A stretch of 64,000 bases of DNA from Allobosea sp. Tri-44 (GCF_004123845.1 NZ_NBDP01000036.1:62001-126000), one strand, 5' to 3'; positions 1 through 8,272 are shown, counted from the first letter of the stretch. Translations and numbers: made by a program. Notes: generated by a model not told the origin, from the sequence alone.

Positions 1-1202
1 TCGACGGCGCAAGCCGTCTGGTAGTCCGGATGCCATCCGACGCGCAGTTCGTTGGCTAGGATATGGTAGGAGCCGACAGTGAGGAAGCGTTGGCTGACCG
101 TTCGAAAGGGGAAGCGGGCGTCCGCCTCCACCCAGCTGTAGAGTTCCTGGCCGGCCTGGCGGCGCGCCGTATCGGTGGATTCTTTGTCGACTATCTTGTC
201 GCACATTTGTTGAAACCGCGGCTGCCACTCCTCGATGAGAGTCAGCTCGTACTTTGCGATCTCGCCGTCGAACACCAGGTGCTCGCGGACCCATTTTGAC
301 CGTTGAGTGAAAGCCCGGTAGTAGTCTCGCTTGGCATACTCGATGCGGTTTCCACCGACGCCGACCACCTTCAATTGGTGGACGAAGGGACGCCCCTCGT
401 AGTCGGCAATGTCGTCAGTAGGCGGATCGACGTGTTCTTGGTCGGCGACCAGAGCATCGCGCTTCAGGCCGTCACGAATGTCGTCAAGCTTCGCCTCGAC
501 TTCCAGCACTGATATCGTCTCCGCGGGGCTGGCCATGAGCGCTTTGCACACGCGCGGCCACCACCAGCCCTCCAATCGCTCCCGAGCGATTGCGACTTGG
601 CCACGGGGCGCAATCATACGCAGGTCCCTTTCGATCACCTCGCCCAAATCTGTCAGCAGGGGCTGATTGTCGAGTATCTCGATCGAGCTTAGGAGCGAAA
701 TTCGCATGGTCGGGCCGAGCGCCAGGAACGCCGCGTAGGCCGCCTTCAATTCCTGATTGCCCCCCGCCTCCGCGACCCTCTCCAGGAGGGCGACCGCCGC
801 TTTGGCGTCGCGCGCTTTTCCGACCGGATAAGCTCCCGCCGGACGCAGCATGGCGGCTGCGCTGTCGTCGGGCGCGGAGCCCGTGGTCACCAAGGCCAAG
901 CGGGTACGCGCGGGGAGGGTCGGATCTTTTGTGGCGGCTTCGCTCCAGACGCGTAGCGTCTTCCAGAGGTCAACACTCTTATCCGTGAGACTGGCGACCC
1001 GATTGATGTGGTGTTTCGCCTGAAGAAGCTCCTGCGCCGTTCCATTGGTTTCGAACGAGATATCATCCAATCGTTCGATGCCCACTTCGACGCCAGCATC
1101 GACATTCACGTACCTCAGGCAAAGGGCCAGCGCTAAACGGGCCTGGTAGATATAGCCCGCGGCGGATGGCGCTGCATTGAAGTTCGTGGGCGGATCGGCC
1201 AA
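1..1202 (-). CDS. Nuclease with ABC-3C system C-terminal domain (3' end outside window)
   Basis: An open frame of at least 400 codons runs leftward off the window. The likely start is TTG at 1202, preceded by AGAGG seven bases away; an in-frame TGA lies just upstream. The N-terminal part reads GYIYQARLAL, then IERLDDISFE and LLQAKHH, the E/D...QxK layout of the Cap4/DUF4297-like restriction-endonuclease fold. The C-terminal part reads RDYYRAFTQRSKWVRE, VFDGEIAKYE, ELYSWVE and GSYHILANELRVGWHPDY, which I recognise as the C-terminal domain of ABC-three-component effectors. Family knowledge: the nuclease would act on DNA under control of an ABC ATPase and a middle component. Those partners are not visible and would lie left of the window. 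Family assignments are from memory of motifs. Confidence 0.7.
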   Translation of the reverse strand, partial: MADPPTNFNAAPSAAGYIYQARLALALCLRYVNVDAGVEVGIERLDDISFETNGTAQELLQAKHHINRVASLTDKSVDLWKTLRVWSEAATKDPTLPARTRLALVTTGSAPDDSAAAMLRPAGAYPVGKARDAKAAVALLERVAEAGGNQELKAAYAAFLALGPTMRISLLSSIEILDNQPLLTDLGEVIERDLRMIAPRGQVAIARERLEGWWWPRVCKALMASPAETISVLEVEAKLDDIRDGLKRDALVADQEHVDPPTDDIADYEGRPFVHQLKVVGVGGNRIEYAKRDYYRAFTQRSKWVREHLVFDGEIAKYELTLIEEWQPRFQQMCDKIVDKESTDTARRQAGQELYSWVEADARFPFRTVSQRFLTVGSYHILANELRVGWHPDYQTACAV

Positions 1203-1643
1203 GCGGATACCTCTGAAGATGCAATTTCACTATTTTTCGTTACTTTGCAATCTTGAGTTGCGAGTTATAGCATCAAATTGGGCCTCGAAGTCCCCGCCGC
1301 CTTGCAGAAAACGTTCGGGGTCGAATTCGTGGGCCATTGACGCAGTCTCAAACGCCGCAATCTCCAGCTGATTGTCGCCGCTCCTATCTTGCTCACCTCG
1401 CCCAGCGCGCCTCTTTTGTTCCATTGTGGAGGACACGGCTACGGCGAGCTTGGGGTCTTCGTCAGAGAGCGAACTGGAAGGTTCGCCGCTGTAGATCTCT
1501 CAATATCGAGATCGAAGCCGTTCCGTAGGCTGGCCCAAAATTACCCGTCGCATATCGCGCAACCGCAAAGCGGACGTTCCCAACATCTGGTTTGGGCCAG
1601 CTGCGGAGCCTCCGATCCTGGCGGTCGCTCAACGCTCCGGCAA
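1203..1643. other. Gene-poor stretch between small genes
   Basis: No convincing gene was found. The minus strand has one short open frame (1230-1424 from an ATG, 64 codons, or 1337 from an inner ATG) that ends 28 bases before the TTG start of the ABC-3C nuclease. It lacks a clear ribosome site, and its predicted peptide (ending NSRLQSNEK) matches nothing I know. It could be a short leader gene of the nuclease operon. Confidence 0.3.
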
Positions 1644-1865
1644 CTATAGGTCCTTGGGATCTGCACCGCGGCTACGGTGATCTTCTGCTTCGCGGTCCGA
1701 CTGGATACGAGCCTCGATCAGCGCCGTTTCGAGGAAGTAAGCGAGGGTCTTGTAGCTTCGCGCATTCGCATCAGTGACCAGCGCCTCGATACGACCGACA
1801 AAGTCGTCGGCACGCCGCAGCGGGACCAGCGGTACGCCTGATCCGCTCGTGAATCGATCCGGCAT
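1644..1865 (-). CDS. Small hypothetical protein (73 aa)
   Basis: Not recognised. The ATG at 1865 has GGAGG six to seven bases upstream and is preferred over the GTG two codons earlier. The protein is acidic and helical: PLRRADDFVGRIEAL, LAYFLETALIEARIQ and a charged tail. No membrane segment or signal peptide is visible. It begins 13 bases after the stop of the 98-aa gene upstream, so the two probably form one transcript. Small helical proteins of this kind are common near mobile or defence genes, but no function can be assigned. Confidence 0.6.
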   Translation of the reverse strand: MPDRFTSGSGVPLVPLRRADDFVGRIEALVTDANARSYKTLAYFLETALIEARIQSDREAEDHRSRGADPKDL

Positions 1866-1878
1866 CCCCACCCTCCCG

Positions 1879-2175
1879 TCAGTCAGGATAATCGCGCGCC
1901 AGTTCGTCGAACAGGTCTTCGGCGGCTGCGTCGACGCCGAGCGCCGCGGCTATCTCACCCAGCGAAACAGCTTGCCCGCCATGGCAACGTTGAAACGCAT
2001 AGGCCGCGCGCTCGTCGGCGAACCTCACCCGAAGTTGGCCGGTCGTTCCAAGCACGGAGCCGATCTCCGCATCGAGCTGCCATTCGGCGAGCCACGCCTC
2101 AATCTCGCGCAGGCGGCTGTGGAAACGCGCTGCATCGACGTCGACGAGCACATGAAAGGGCCGAGCATCAGTCAT
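1879..2175 (-). CDS. Hypothetical protein (98 aa)
   Basis: Not recognised. The ATG at 2175 follows GGGGAG at a normal distance; the longer frame upstream has unlikely composition and is rejected. The sequence starts MTDARPFHVLVDVDAARF, then alternates beta- and helix-like stretches (GQLRVRFADERAAYAFQR) resembling a small ferredoxin-like alpha/beta fold, and ends in an acidic tail. It heads a two-gene unit with the 73-aa gene and is divergent from the micro-ORF at 2257. Confidence 0.6.
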   Translation of the reverse strand: MTDARPFHVLVDVDAARFHSRLREIEAWLAEWQLDAEIGSVLGTTGQLRVRFADERAAYAFQRCHGGQAVSLGEIAAALGVDAAAEDLFDELARDYPD

Positions 2176-2747
2176 CGCGTCGCTCCCCGCGCGGATGAAT
2201 GAGCGATCAATCCCCATCCGGCTGATATTCAACCTGGGAGAACAGGAGGAGGCAATATGCCGATCTCGATCAGTTATCGTATCACCGAACGCTTCGGCTT
2301 CTCGCTCAACCTGCGCGATGCGATCGCGCTGATCTTCTGGTGGCTTTGAGCCCGCGGCCGCGACAATGTGGCGGCGCCTCATAAGAGTTTCGGATGCCGG
2401 ATCTCGACGACGAAGCCAAGTACGGCAAGGGCCCGGACCTGACCGCCGATGCCGTGGTCTTCCATCGCAACGAGATCGCCCTCGTCCGAGCCTGACGATG
2501 AAAGCGTCGCCGGTGTTTACCTTTGTCATGTTGACCGAGCCTGCGTTTCGCAAAGCTAGGTTGCCGGCTTATGCAGGGTCAATCGGCGCGGAGTTTCTCA
2601 TTCTAGGTTGGGAAGCCGTCCATACCCCGTCAGGCCGCACACTCCCTTTTTCGATCACGGCACAGTGTGCGTTTTAACCGAAGGTCCAGGTCCGACTCGA
2701 CTTGCGGTTAAGGATTGGTAAAACACACACGCTGTGGGGGAATGCCT
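2176..2747. other. Intergenic stretch with two micro-ORFs
   Basis: Mostly without coding signal. On the plus strand it holds the well-primed 30-codon ORF at 2257-2349 (listed separately) and a 33-codon frame at 2394-2495 (starting MPDLDDEAKYGKG) with a weak ribosome site. From 2496 to 2747 I see nothing except the probable promoter of the next gene. Confidence 0.5.
2257..2349 (+). CDS. Possible 30-aa hydrophobic small protein
   Basis: The ATG is preceded by a near-perfect Shine-Dalgarno (AGGAGGAGG, about five bases away), much stronger than most sites in this window. The predicted peptide is 30 residues: a polar N-terminal half (SISYRITERFGFSL) and a hydrophobic C-terminus (AIALIFWWL), with codon use typical of the genome. 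It may be a small membrane-associated protein. No homologue is recalled. It is divergent from the 98-aa gene at 2175. Confidence 0.35.
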   Translation: MPISISYRITERFGFSLNLRDAIALIFWWL

Positions 2748-3641
2748 ATGCGTACGTTTTTTGTGCTGGGTGTATTGGCGGCATCGGCTTTGCCGGCCCT
2801 GGCGCAGTCGCCTGCGCAGTTAGAGGCGCAAAAGCGAAAGCAACACGTCCCCTACGTTCGCGCCGCAACCGATTGCGTGGCCGCTGTTGTCCGCCGCGAT
2901 GATGGCTTCGATGGCGCTGTCGCGTATGACAGTTTTCAGCCGCTGATCAATCGCGCTGTGTCGACCTGCTCGCAGTCGATCTCGGTGATGATTTCGACAC
3001 ACGACACGATCTACGGCTTCGGTGGCCAAGCCTTCTATGCCGGTCCGTATCTCACTGATCTGGAGCGCGCCGTCCGCGTGCGGCTGGCCAGCCAGATCGC
3101 GACCTCCCGGGCGAACACAGAGCGTATGGCAGCCGAGCGACAGGCTAATGAGGAGCGGGAGCGCGCAGAGCGGCAAGCCCGGCTGGAAAGGGAAAAGGCC
3201 GAGCGGGAGGCAGCTGCAGCGCATGCCGAGGCTCAGCGTATCGAAGCTGAGACCCGCGCAAAGGCGGCTCGCGCTGAAAGGACTGAGCTTCTGGAGAAGA
3301 CCCGAGATCTTATCCGGACGAAGACGCTTGCCTGCATCGGAAAGGAAGGAGCCACCATGCTCCTGACCGATGAGAAGGCAGAGGTTGTCGCGAAGGCGGC
3401 CATGATCTTCTGTCAAAACGACATCGATGCGCTCGTGAAGGTCACCACTGAGTTGGTGGAAAACGAGTCCGGCGGGCCGTCCGATCGTTCTCTGGTACGA
3501 AAGATCGCTGAGGATCGCGTTCGTGACGTCGTCACCGCTTACGTCATCCGGTCGCGCGGCGATCTGATCGGGAAAAATCTGAAGGAGCAGCAGGCTCCTT
3601 CGAAGCCAGCCGAGAGCTCAAGAAACTCCCCCACCCTGTAG
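2748..3641 (+). CDS. Secreted coiled-coil protein of unknown function
   Basis: Predicted 297 aa. The ATG at 2748 is chosen because GGGGGA lies seven bases upstream; the ATG two codons before is too close to it. Residues 1-20 (MRTFFVLGVLAASALPALAQ) form a signal peptide with an AxAQ-type cleavage site, so the protein should be periplasmic. Roughly residues 125-190 are a long charged helix rich in E, R, A and Q (coiled coil). Cysteines near C50, C75, C208 and C229 could form disulfides. No family recognised. It lies 47 bases before the DUF4236 gene on the same strand, so the two may be co-transcribed. Confidence 0.7.
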   Translation: MRTFFVLGVLAASALPALAQSPAQLEAQKRKQHVPYVRAATDCVAAVVRRDDGFDGAVAYDSFQPLINRAVSTCSQSISVMISTHDTIYGFGGQAFYAGPYLTDLERAVRVRLASQIATSRANTERMAAERQANEERERAERQARLEREKAEREAAAAHAEAQRIEAETRAKAARAERTELLEKTRDLIRTKTLACIGKEGATMLLTDEKAEVVAKAAMIFCQNDIDALVKVTTELVENESGGPSDRSLVRKIAEDRVRDVVTAYVIRSRGDLIGKNLKEQQAPSKPAESSRNSPTL

Positions 3642-3688
3642 CCGGGCGGCCGCGCCGGCGAGAACAAGACGGTACGGAAGGGCGCCCT

Positions 3689-5404
3689 ATGGGGTTCAGG
3701 TTTCGGCGTTCCGTTCGTCTCTTCCCGGGCGTAAGGCTGAACTTCAGTCTGAGCGGCGTGAGCGTAAGCGCTGGCGTCCCGGGCGCGATGATCAATATCG
3801 GCCCGCGTGGCAGCCGCCTGACAATGGGCCTGCCCGGCACCGGCATTTCCTACGTCCACAACCTGAGTTCGCCTCGCCCCACCAAACGCCTGCCGAGCCC
3901 GGTCGAGGTTTACCTGGGACCGCCGGCGACGCCCGAGCCGATGCATCCAACCTCTGAGCCGCAGCCAGAGCCATTGGTCGGGGAGATCAAAAGTGCCGAG
4001 GTGGCGAGCCTGACCAGCCCCGACCTCGAGGGCCTCAAGAAGCTGATCAACGACGCCGTGCATCAGAAGGCCTTGCTGCAGGGCGATCTTACCGAAGCGG
4101 TTGCGGATCGGCGTCGCGCCTGGCGGAAATTGCGCCGCCGCGAACAGTGGCCTCTTCGCTTGCTGATGAAGTCGTCGATCCCGGCCGCGCGCATTTCTTT
4201 CGAGGAAGCGGAAGAGGAAGCCTTGAAGGTCGCGGCGGCGATTATAGCGACCGAGATCAAGGTCGAAATCGATCTCGACGATCAAACCTGGTCGGCATGG
4301 GCGGAAGTCAGAAAGGCATTCGATCGCCTCTCGCAGACCGCGAAGTTTTGGGATGTCACATCGTCCGTCCACGTCGACCGTTATCGGACCCGATCCGCTG
4401 CTCACCAAACGATCACGCGCACCCCGGTCGGGTTGAGGACGGTCTTCGATGGCATCGTGGCAACACCGGGCGGAGGGCACCGTTTCGAAAACGCCAACGG
4501 TGGCGATCTCGACATTTTCCCAGGCTTTATGCTCATCAGGGATAAGGCGAGCAGCGACTACGCCCTCATCGACTTCCGCGACCTGGCGGTCGAGACCTAT
4601 GGCTGCCGCTTCATCGAGAACGAAACAGTACCGCCTGACGCCGAGGTTGTCGGACACGCCTGGCACAAATCGAACAAGGACGGATCGCCCGACCGACGAT
4701 TTGCGCAGAACTTCCAGATCCCGATCGCTCTGTATGGCGAGATCAGGTTCAAGACCCGGAATGGGGTTGAGGAGGCGTACAACGCCAGCCACTGCGGCTC
4801 TGCGCTCGCATTCGGGCATGCGATCTCCAGCTTCCAGGATGCGCTTCGGCGGCAGGTAAAGAGTTCGAAACCGGCCGTTGGACCAGCGGCTGCGGGTGAG
4901 GGACCTCAGAAAGATCCCAGCGCACTGCTGCCGGCTTTACCGAAGGTGCTGGGCGCCTATGAAGTGATTGCGATCCCGGCGCTGCTTGCCGGACTGATTG
5001 CTTACGGACCGGCTTCCAATCTTGTGCGACCGAAACCGGCTTCGGTTCCAATGGCCGTAATTTCGCCGGTTCCGGCTGTGACCGTAGCAAATGCTGAAAG
5101 GCCGAGCACCAGCTCGACCCCTGTGTCAGCGCGGTCCCAGGCCGCTCCAAACCAGCCAGCAGCCGCGCCATTGCCCACGCCAGTTTCAACATCCGCTCCT
5201 GCTGCGGCAGCGCCGACCGTAGTCGAGAAGATGGTCGTCAAGCAGAACGCGAACGTCCGAGCTAACCCGGATCGAGCTGCCGCGTCGCTGCGGGTTGTAC
5301 CGATCGGAACGACTGTCTCGGTGTTCGAGAAGCGCGGCAGCTGGATCAGAATTGGCGACACCGCTGCCTGGGGCTGGACACACACCAGCCTGCTACAACC
5401 GTAG
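3689..5404 (+). CDS. DUF4236 protein with transmembrane helix and C-terminal SH3 domain
   Basis: Predicted 571 aa. Residues 1-55 (MGFRFRRSVRLFPGVRLN through LPGTGISY) are a clear DUF4236 domain. The middle holds a helical segment rich in basic residues (about 110-190) and a domain with YALIDFRDLAVETYGCRF. A hydrophobic stretch near 417-440 is a probable membrane helix. A Pro/Ala-rich linker follows, then a bacterial SH3 domain at about 515-571 (NANVRANPDRAAASLRVV, WGWTHTSLL). Family knowledge: bacterial SH3 domains often bind cell-wall peptides, so the C-terminus may lie outside the membrane. Function is unknown; DUF4236 has no assigned activity that I know. The start has GGAAGG about seven bases upstream. 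Confidence 0.75.
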   Translation: MGFRFRRSVRLFPGVRLNFSLSGVSVSAGVPGAMINIGPRGSRLTMGLPGTGISYVHNLSSPRPTKRLPSPVEVYLGPPATPEPMHPTSEPQPEPLVGEIKSAEVASLTSPDLEGLKKLINDAVHQKALLQGDLTEAVADRRRAWRKLRRREQWPLRLLMKSSIPAARISFEEAEEEALKVAAAIIATEIKVEIDLDDQTWSAWAEVRKAFDRLSQTAKFWDVTSSVHVDRYRTRSAAHQTITRTPVGLRTVFDGIVATPGGGHRFENANGGDLDIFPGFMLIRDKASSDYALIDFRDLAVETYGCRFIENETVPPDAEVVGHAWHKSNKDGSPDRRFAQNFQIPIALYGEIRFKTRNGVEEAYNASHCGSALAFGHAISSFQDALRRQVKSSKPAVGPAAAGEGPQKDPSALLPALPKVLGAYEVIAIPALLAGLIAYGPASNLVRPKPASVPMAVISPVPAVTVANAERPSTSSTPVSARSQAAPNQPAAAPLPTPVSTSAPAAAAPTVVEKMVVKQNANVRANPDRAAASLRVVPIGTTVSVFEKRGSWIRIGDTAAWGWTHTSLLQP

Positions 5405-5429
5405 CGGAATCGCCAGGAGACTTTCCGCG

Positions 5430-5458
5430 CGCGGACAGCGACTTGGTACGTGTCCGCG
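5430..5458 (+). terminator. Stem-loop after the DUF4236 gene
   Basis: CGCGGACA (5430-5437) pairs with TGTCCGCG (5451-5458) around a 13-base loop, 26 bases after the DUF4236 stop codon. No T-run follows, so it could be a weak terminator or part of the IS66 end. Confidence 0.35.
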
Positions 5459-5466
5459 GAATAGGA

Positions 5467-5823
5467 TCAACTTGCGGCGATTGGAACGCGCGTCTCGCGC
5501 CGCTCGTGCACACGGCGCCAGTCGAGGCCTTCGAGCAGGGCCTGAAGCTGCGCCACCGTCAGCCGCACGACGCCATCGGCGATGGCGGGCCACTGGAACT
5601 TGCCGTCTTCCAGCCTCTTGGAGAACAGGCAGACGCCAGTCCCATCGAAGTAGACCAGCTTGATCCGGTCGGCGCGCCGCGCCCGGAACACATAGACCGT
5701 GCCGGAGAACGGATCGGCGCCCATGCTCTCTCGAACCAACGCCGCCAGACCCTCCGCGCCCTTGCGGAAGTCGACCGGCTTCGTCGCCACCATGACGCGG
5801 ACCGCGCCGGTCGGGCCGATCAC
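5467..5823 (-). CDS. tnpB: IS66 family accessory protein TnpB
   Basis: Predicted 118 aa, the usual length for IS66 OrfB. The GTG start at 5823 overlaps the tnpA stop as GTGA. Typical family stretches are seen: VATKPVDFRKGAEGLAALV, VYVFRARRADRIKLVYFDGTG, LFSKRLEDGKFQWP and LTVAQLQALLEGLDW. In complete IS66 elements TnpB acts with TnpA and the DDE transposase TnpC. Here the DUF4236 gene begins 62 bases beyond the tnpB stop and no tnpC is present, so this is a truncated, probably immobile copy. Confidence 0.9.
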   Translation of the reverse strand: MIGPTGAVRVMVATKPVDFRKGAEGLAALVRESMGADPFSGTVYVFRARRADRIKLVYFDGTGVCLFSKRLEDGKFQWPAIADGVVRLTVAQLQALLEGLDWRRVHERRETRVPIAAS

Positions 5824-6263
5824 GAGCCGGCCTTCAACGCGCCCAGTACCGCGGCGATCGTAGCCGGAGAAGCCCCGTTCTCGATCGTCACCTTCACACC
5901 AGCGACGTCGATCTCGATCGCCGCCGCGCGCCGATGTTGTCGACTGCGCCGCTTTCGGTGCGGCGATGCTGCCGGCGGCTCCGCGGCGAGAACCGGTTCG
6001 GGAGCGACGACAGCCGGCACGAAGGCCGGCACCGCCTCCGCGGCCTTGCGCGCCTCGCGGCGCCAGGTGAACAACTGCTGCGGCGACAAGGCATGGCGAC
6101 GGGCAACGGCACTCACCGTCGCTCCAGCCTCGAAGCTCTCGGCAACGATCCGCGCCTTCTCCTCGGCCGACCAATCTCGCCGCCGTCCTGCGCCCGTAAA
6201 GACCTCAAACCGCCGAACCGGCTCCTCGACGCTCGATTTAAGCGTAAGCTCTGACATCGTCAT
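5820..6263 (-). CDS. tnpA: IS66 family protein TnpA (helix-turn-helix)
   Basis: Predicted 147 aa. Residues about 30-72 (RDWSAEEKARIVAESF, VSAVARRHALSPQQLFTWRR) are the Trp-type helix-turn-helix of IS66/IS3 OrfA proteins. The C-terminus (EIDVAGVKVTIENGASPATI) is typical of IS66 TnpA, which binds the element ends. It overlaps tnpB by four bases. An ATG in position 1 or 3 could be the start. The outer inverted repeat upstream of 6263 was not identified. Confidence 0.9.
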   Translation of the reverse strand: MTMSELTLKSSVEEPVRRFEVFTGAGRRRDWSAEEKARIVAESFEAGATVSAVARRHALSPQQLFTWRREARKAAEAVPAFVPAVVAPEPVLAAEPPAASPHRKRRSRQHRRAAAIEIDVAGVKVTIENGASPATIAAVLGALKAGS

Positions 6264-6476
6264 ATGTCCAAGCCCTCCCGGCTCGGAACATCAACGTTCA
6301 AGTCCCAGCACAAAAGGTGGGGCTGGCACACCGCTTACGATGTGCAGGCAGCCCGACCTCGTGGACGAGCCCTCAGGCCTGCGCTTATGGCCTACTCCTA
6401 TTCTCATCCTGTTATGCAGGACCGGTCGAGGCCACGCGTTGGTTCGGCCCAACTCCCAGTCCGGCCTGCCGTCCCT

Positions 6477-7076
6477 TCACCAACGCCGACGCAGCGCGTT
6501 GAGGACGCTCAAATGCTTCGCACAGCCGCGACAGTCGAGACACGGCTCGTTCGACAAAAAACAGGAATGCGTCCAACCAAGAACATCCGGGGGCACGCCA
6601 GAAACCTCCACAAGTTCCGTCGAGGACAGGTGCGCGGCTGGAGCGTCGACACCAATGCTGCCTTCCTGGAGCTTCATCAGTTTGCTGATCGCCTCCCGGA
6701 ATTCGGGATTGCCGTCCCCATTGATATGATCCTCTCGTACGGAGCCGATCCAGATTGTGTCGATACCGCAATGACGCAATGCGACTGCTGCCGCGAACGT
6801 GAGTAGCAGCTGATTTCGGTAGGGCCACCACTCGGGTGTTGGAGCACCTGGTAGGGCTGGCGTTCCGACAAGGGTGCCAGACCCAAGCGACGACAGATCG
6901 ATCTGTACAGTCTCCAGAGGAAGGCCAATCTCTTGCGACACCATTCGGGCGGCTTCGCGCTCGGCGGCTGCCGGCCGCTGCCCATAGTCGATATTAATTG
7001 CCAGCGCGGGACGCTTCCACCACGCGAGCGCAGCAGAATCCATACCGCCTGACAGAAGCAAAGCTTGCGCCATCAA
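6477..7076 (-). CDS. QueC-like 7-cyano-7-deazaguanine synthase homologue
   Basis: Predicted 199 aa, somewhat shorter than housekeeping QueC (about 220-240 aa). The N-terminus has the PP-loop ATP site SGGMDSAALAWW; then NIDYGQRPAAAE, WPYRNQLLLTFAA and WIGSVREDHINGDGNPEF match the QueC fold. The C-terminal zinc site is complete: C-x6-C-x2-C-x2-C in HSCFLSNEPCLDCRGCAKH. Canonical QueC makes preQ0 from 7-carboxy-7-deazaguanine. It is the last gene of a four-gene operon; its start overlaps the kinase/transferase stop as ATGA. No queD, queE or folE is in the window, and the neighbours (OGG, NDT) point to a defence or nucleobase-modification role like the QueC proteins of type IV CBASS rather than queuosine synthesis. 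Confidence 0.85.
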   Translation of the reverse strand: MMAQALLLSGGMDSAALAWWKRPALAINIDYGQRPAAAEREAARMVSQEIGLPLETVQIDLSSLGSGTLVGTPALPGAPTPEWWPYRNQLLLTFAAAVALRHCGIDTIWIGSVREDHINGDGNPEFREAISKLMKLQEGSIGVDAPAAHLSSTELVEVSGVPPDVLGWTHSCFLSNEPCLDCRGCAKHLSVLNALRRRW

Positions 7077-8269
7077 AGCCTCCAGGCGGTATGATAGACT
7101 GCAGTCGCGAAATCATGGATGAGACGGCATCCGGACCCCGTGATCATTTTTGAATCCTCGGGGGCGATTAATTCGCCGTAGCCATAGACCGGGATTCCCA
7201 TTTTCCGTGCATATCCGATCTCAAACATCGTGCCGGAATCGTAGCCATCTAATACCGCGAAAACGCGATCACATGTCTCAAGGCCCCTGAGGTCGGCGGG
7301 TGCTACGAAATCTGCTGGTCCTCTGCCGACCTCGTGCACCGGCGAAAACACTTCAAGGCCCATCTGCAGAAACTGCTCTCTGGTCTCTTCGACCAGCCAA
7401 CGCTGCGCCATAGTGAAGAAGGGGCCAGCCAAGTAGACCCTACCTGGTACGACCGTGACGGCCTGCCTAGTCAGACCTTCGGCATCGTCCAACGAGAGCC
7501 TATCGTTACGAGTCTCGACGTAGTGGCTAACAGCTCGCGACGCCTTCTCGGCTGCATCGAAGGGCGACTCGCCGCGCTCTCCCCAATGATAGGCGAACGC
7601 TGCTGCGAACATATCGCCGGAACCTATCCCGAACATGGCCTTGGCGTTGAACGCGGGAACTGAGCGTATTTCGGGAGTTCCGTTCTGGAAGACGAGCGCC
7701 CCCTTCGGACCTGATTTGACGATTACAACATCGGCAGAATTCTCCGCTAGGAGAAGCGCACCGGCCTCCTCGACCGCTGGCGCACCCGTCGTTTTCAAAG
7801 CCTCGCCAGCGTTCATCAAAATGGCGAGCCGTTCAGTCGCGACGCAGCCGGACTCCAAGTAGGAAACTGGCATTTGCCCGTCCTGTGGATCATAGATGAT
7901 GGTTTGCGCCCTCACAGACGAGTTGCCTTCATACATTCCGAAGACCAGGGCGGTTTCGTTGCCTGCATCGACGTGGATCGAACCTACCCGCTCGAACGTG
8001 CCTCTAAGAGGATCGGTCTGCGACGAGGCAAGAGGGTGGATATAGCCGAAGCTCACGTCGATATCGGACTTGACGAGGTCCAGCTGAAAGCCGCCAAGCA
8101 CTGCCATGCGACGCGCATCGTCCAGCCGCATGTCGCTAACGAACGTATGCAGCGTTACGTCCGTAAGCCCTGCAAGCGCAGTGGCTGCCCGACCGCCGGA
8201 GCCATAGAATTGCTTGATCTCGGGCGAGATGCAGATCTCGCGGTAACTGCCCCCGATGACGTGAAACAT
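7073..8269 (-). CDS. PfkB-family kinase fused to nucleoside 2-deoxyribosyltransferase
   Basis: Predicted 398 aa in two domains. Residues 1 to about 270 are a PfkB/ribokinase fold: GSGGRAATALAGL near the substrate site, VVIVKSGPKGALVF, and the anion hole/catalytic Asp in FGIGSGDMFAAAFAYHW. Residues about 280-390 are a nucleoside deoxyribosyltransferase-like domain: VYLAGPFFTMAQRW, LETCDRVFAVLDG and the signature DSGTMFEIGYARKMGIPVYGY with its catalytic-type Glu. Separately these families phosphorylate sugars or nucleosides and cleave or exchange N-glycosidic bonds of deoxynucleosides. Both active sites look intact. The start has AGGA eight bases upstream. It lies three bases after the small beta-rich gene and overlaps the QueC-like gene by four bases. 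The physiological substrate is unknown. Confidence 0.85.
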   Translation of the reverse strand: MFHVIGGSYREICISPEIKQFYGSGGRAATALAGLTDVTLHTFVSDMRLDDARRMAVLGGFQLDLVKSDIDVSFGYIHPLASSQTDPLRGTFERVGSIHVDAGNETALVFGMYEGNSSVRAQTIIYDPQDGQMPVSYLESGCVATERLAILMNAGEALKTTGAPAVEEAGALLLAENSADVVIVKSGPKGALVFQNGTPEIRSVPAFNAKAMFGIGSGDMFAAAFAYHWGERGESPFDAAEKASRAVSHYVETRNDRLSLDDAEGLTRQAVTVVPGRVYLAGPFFTMAQRWLVEETREQFLQMGLEVFSPVHEVGRGPADFVAPADLRGLETCDRVFAVLDGYDSGTMFEIGYARKMGIPVYGYGELIAPEDSKMITGSGCRLIHDFATAVYHTAWRL

Positions 8270-8272
8270 CGG

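Noticed and set aside
3539-4819. 426-codon minus-strand open frame opposite the DUF4236 gene
   Set aside because: Composition is antisense-like and it overlaps a gene with clear domains on the plus strand.
5443-6729. 428-codon plus-strand open frame across the IS66 remnant
   Set aside because: Opposite tnpA/tnpB; no protein-like sequence.
6477-7076. Annotation as housekeeping QueC of queuosine synthesis
   Set aside because: Shorter than the usual protein, no other que genes, and embedded in an OGG/NDT operon within a defence-rich region.
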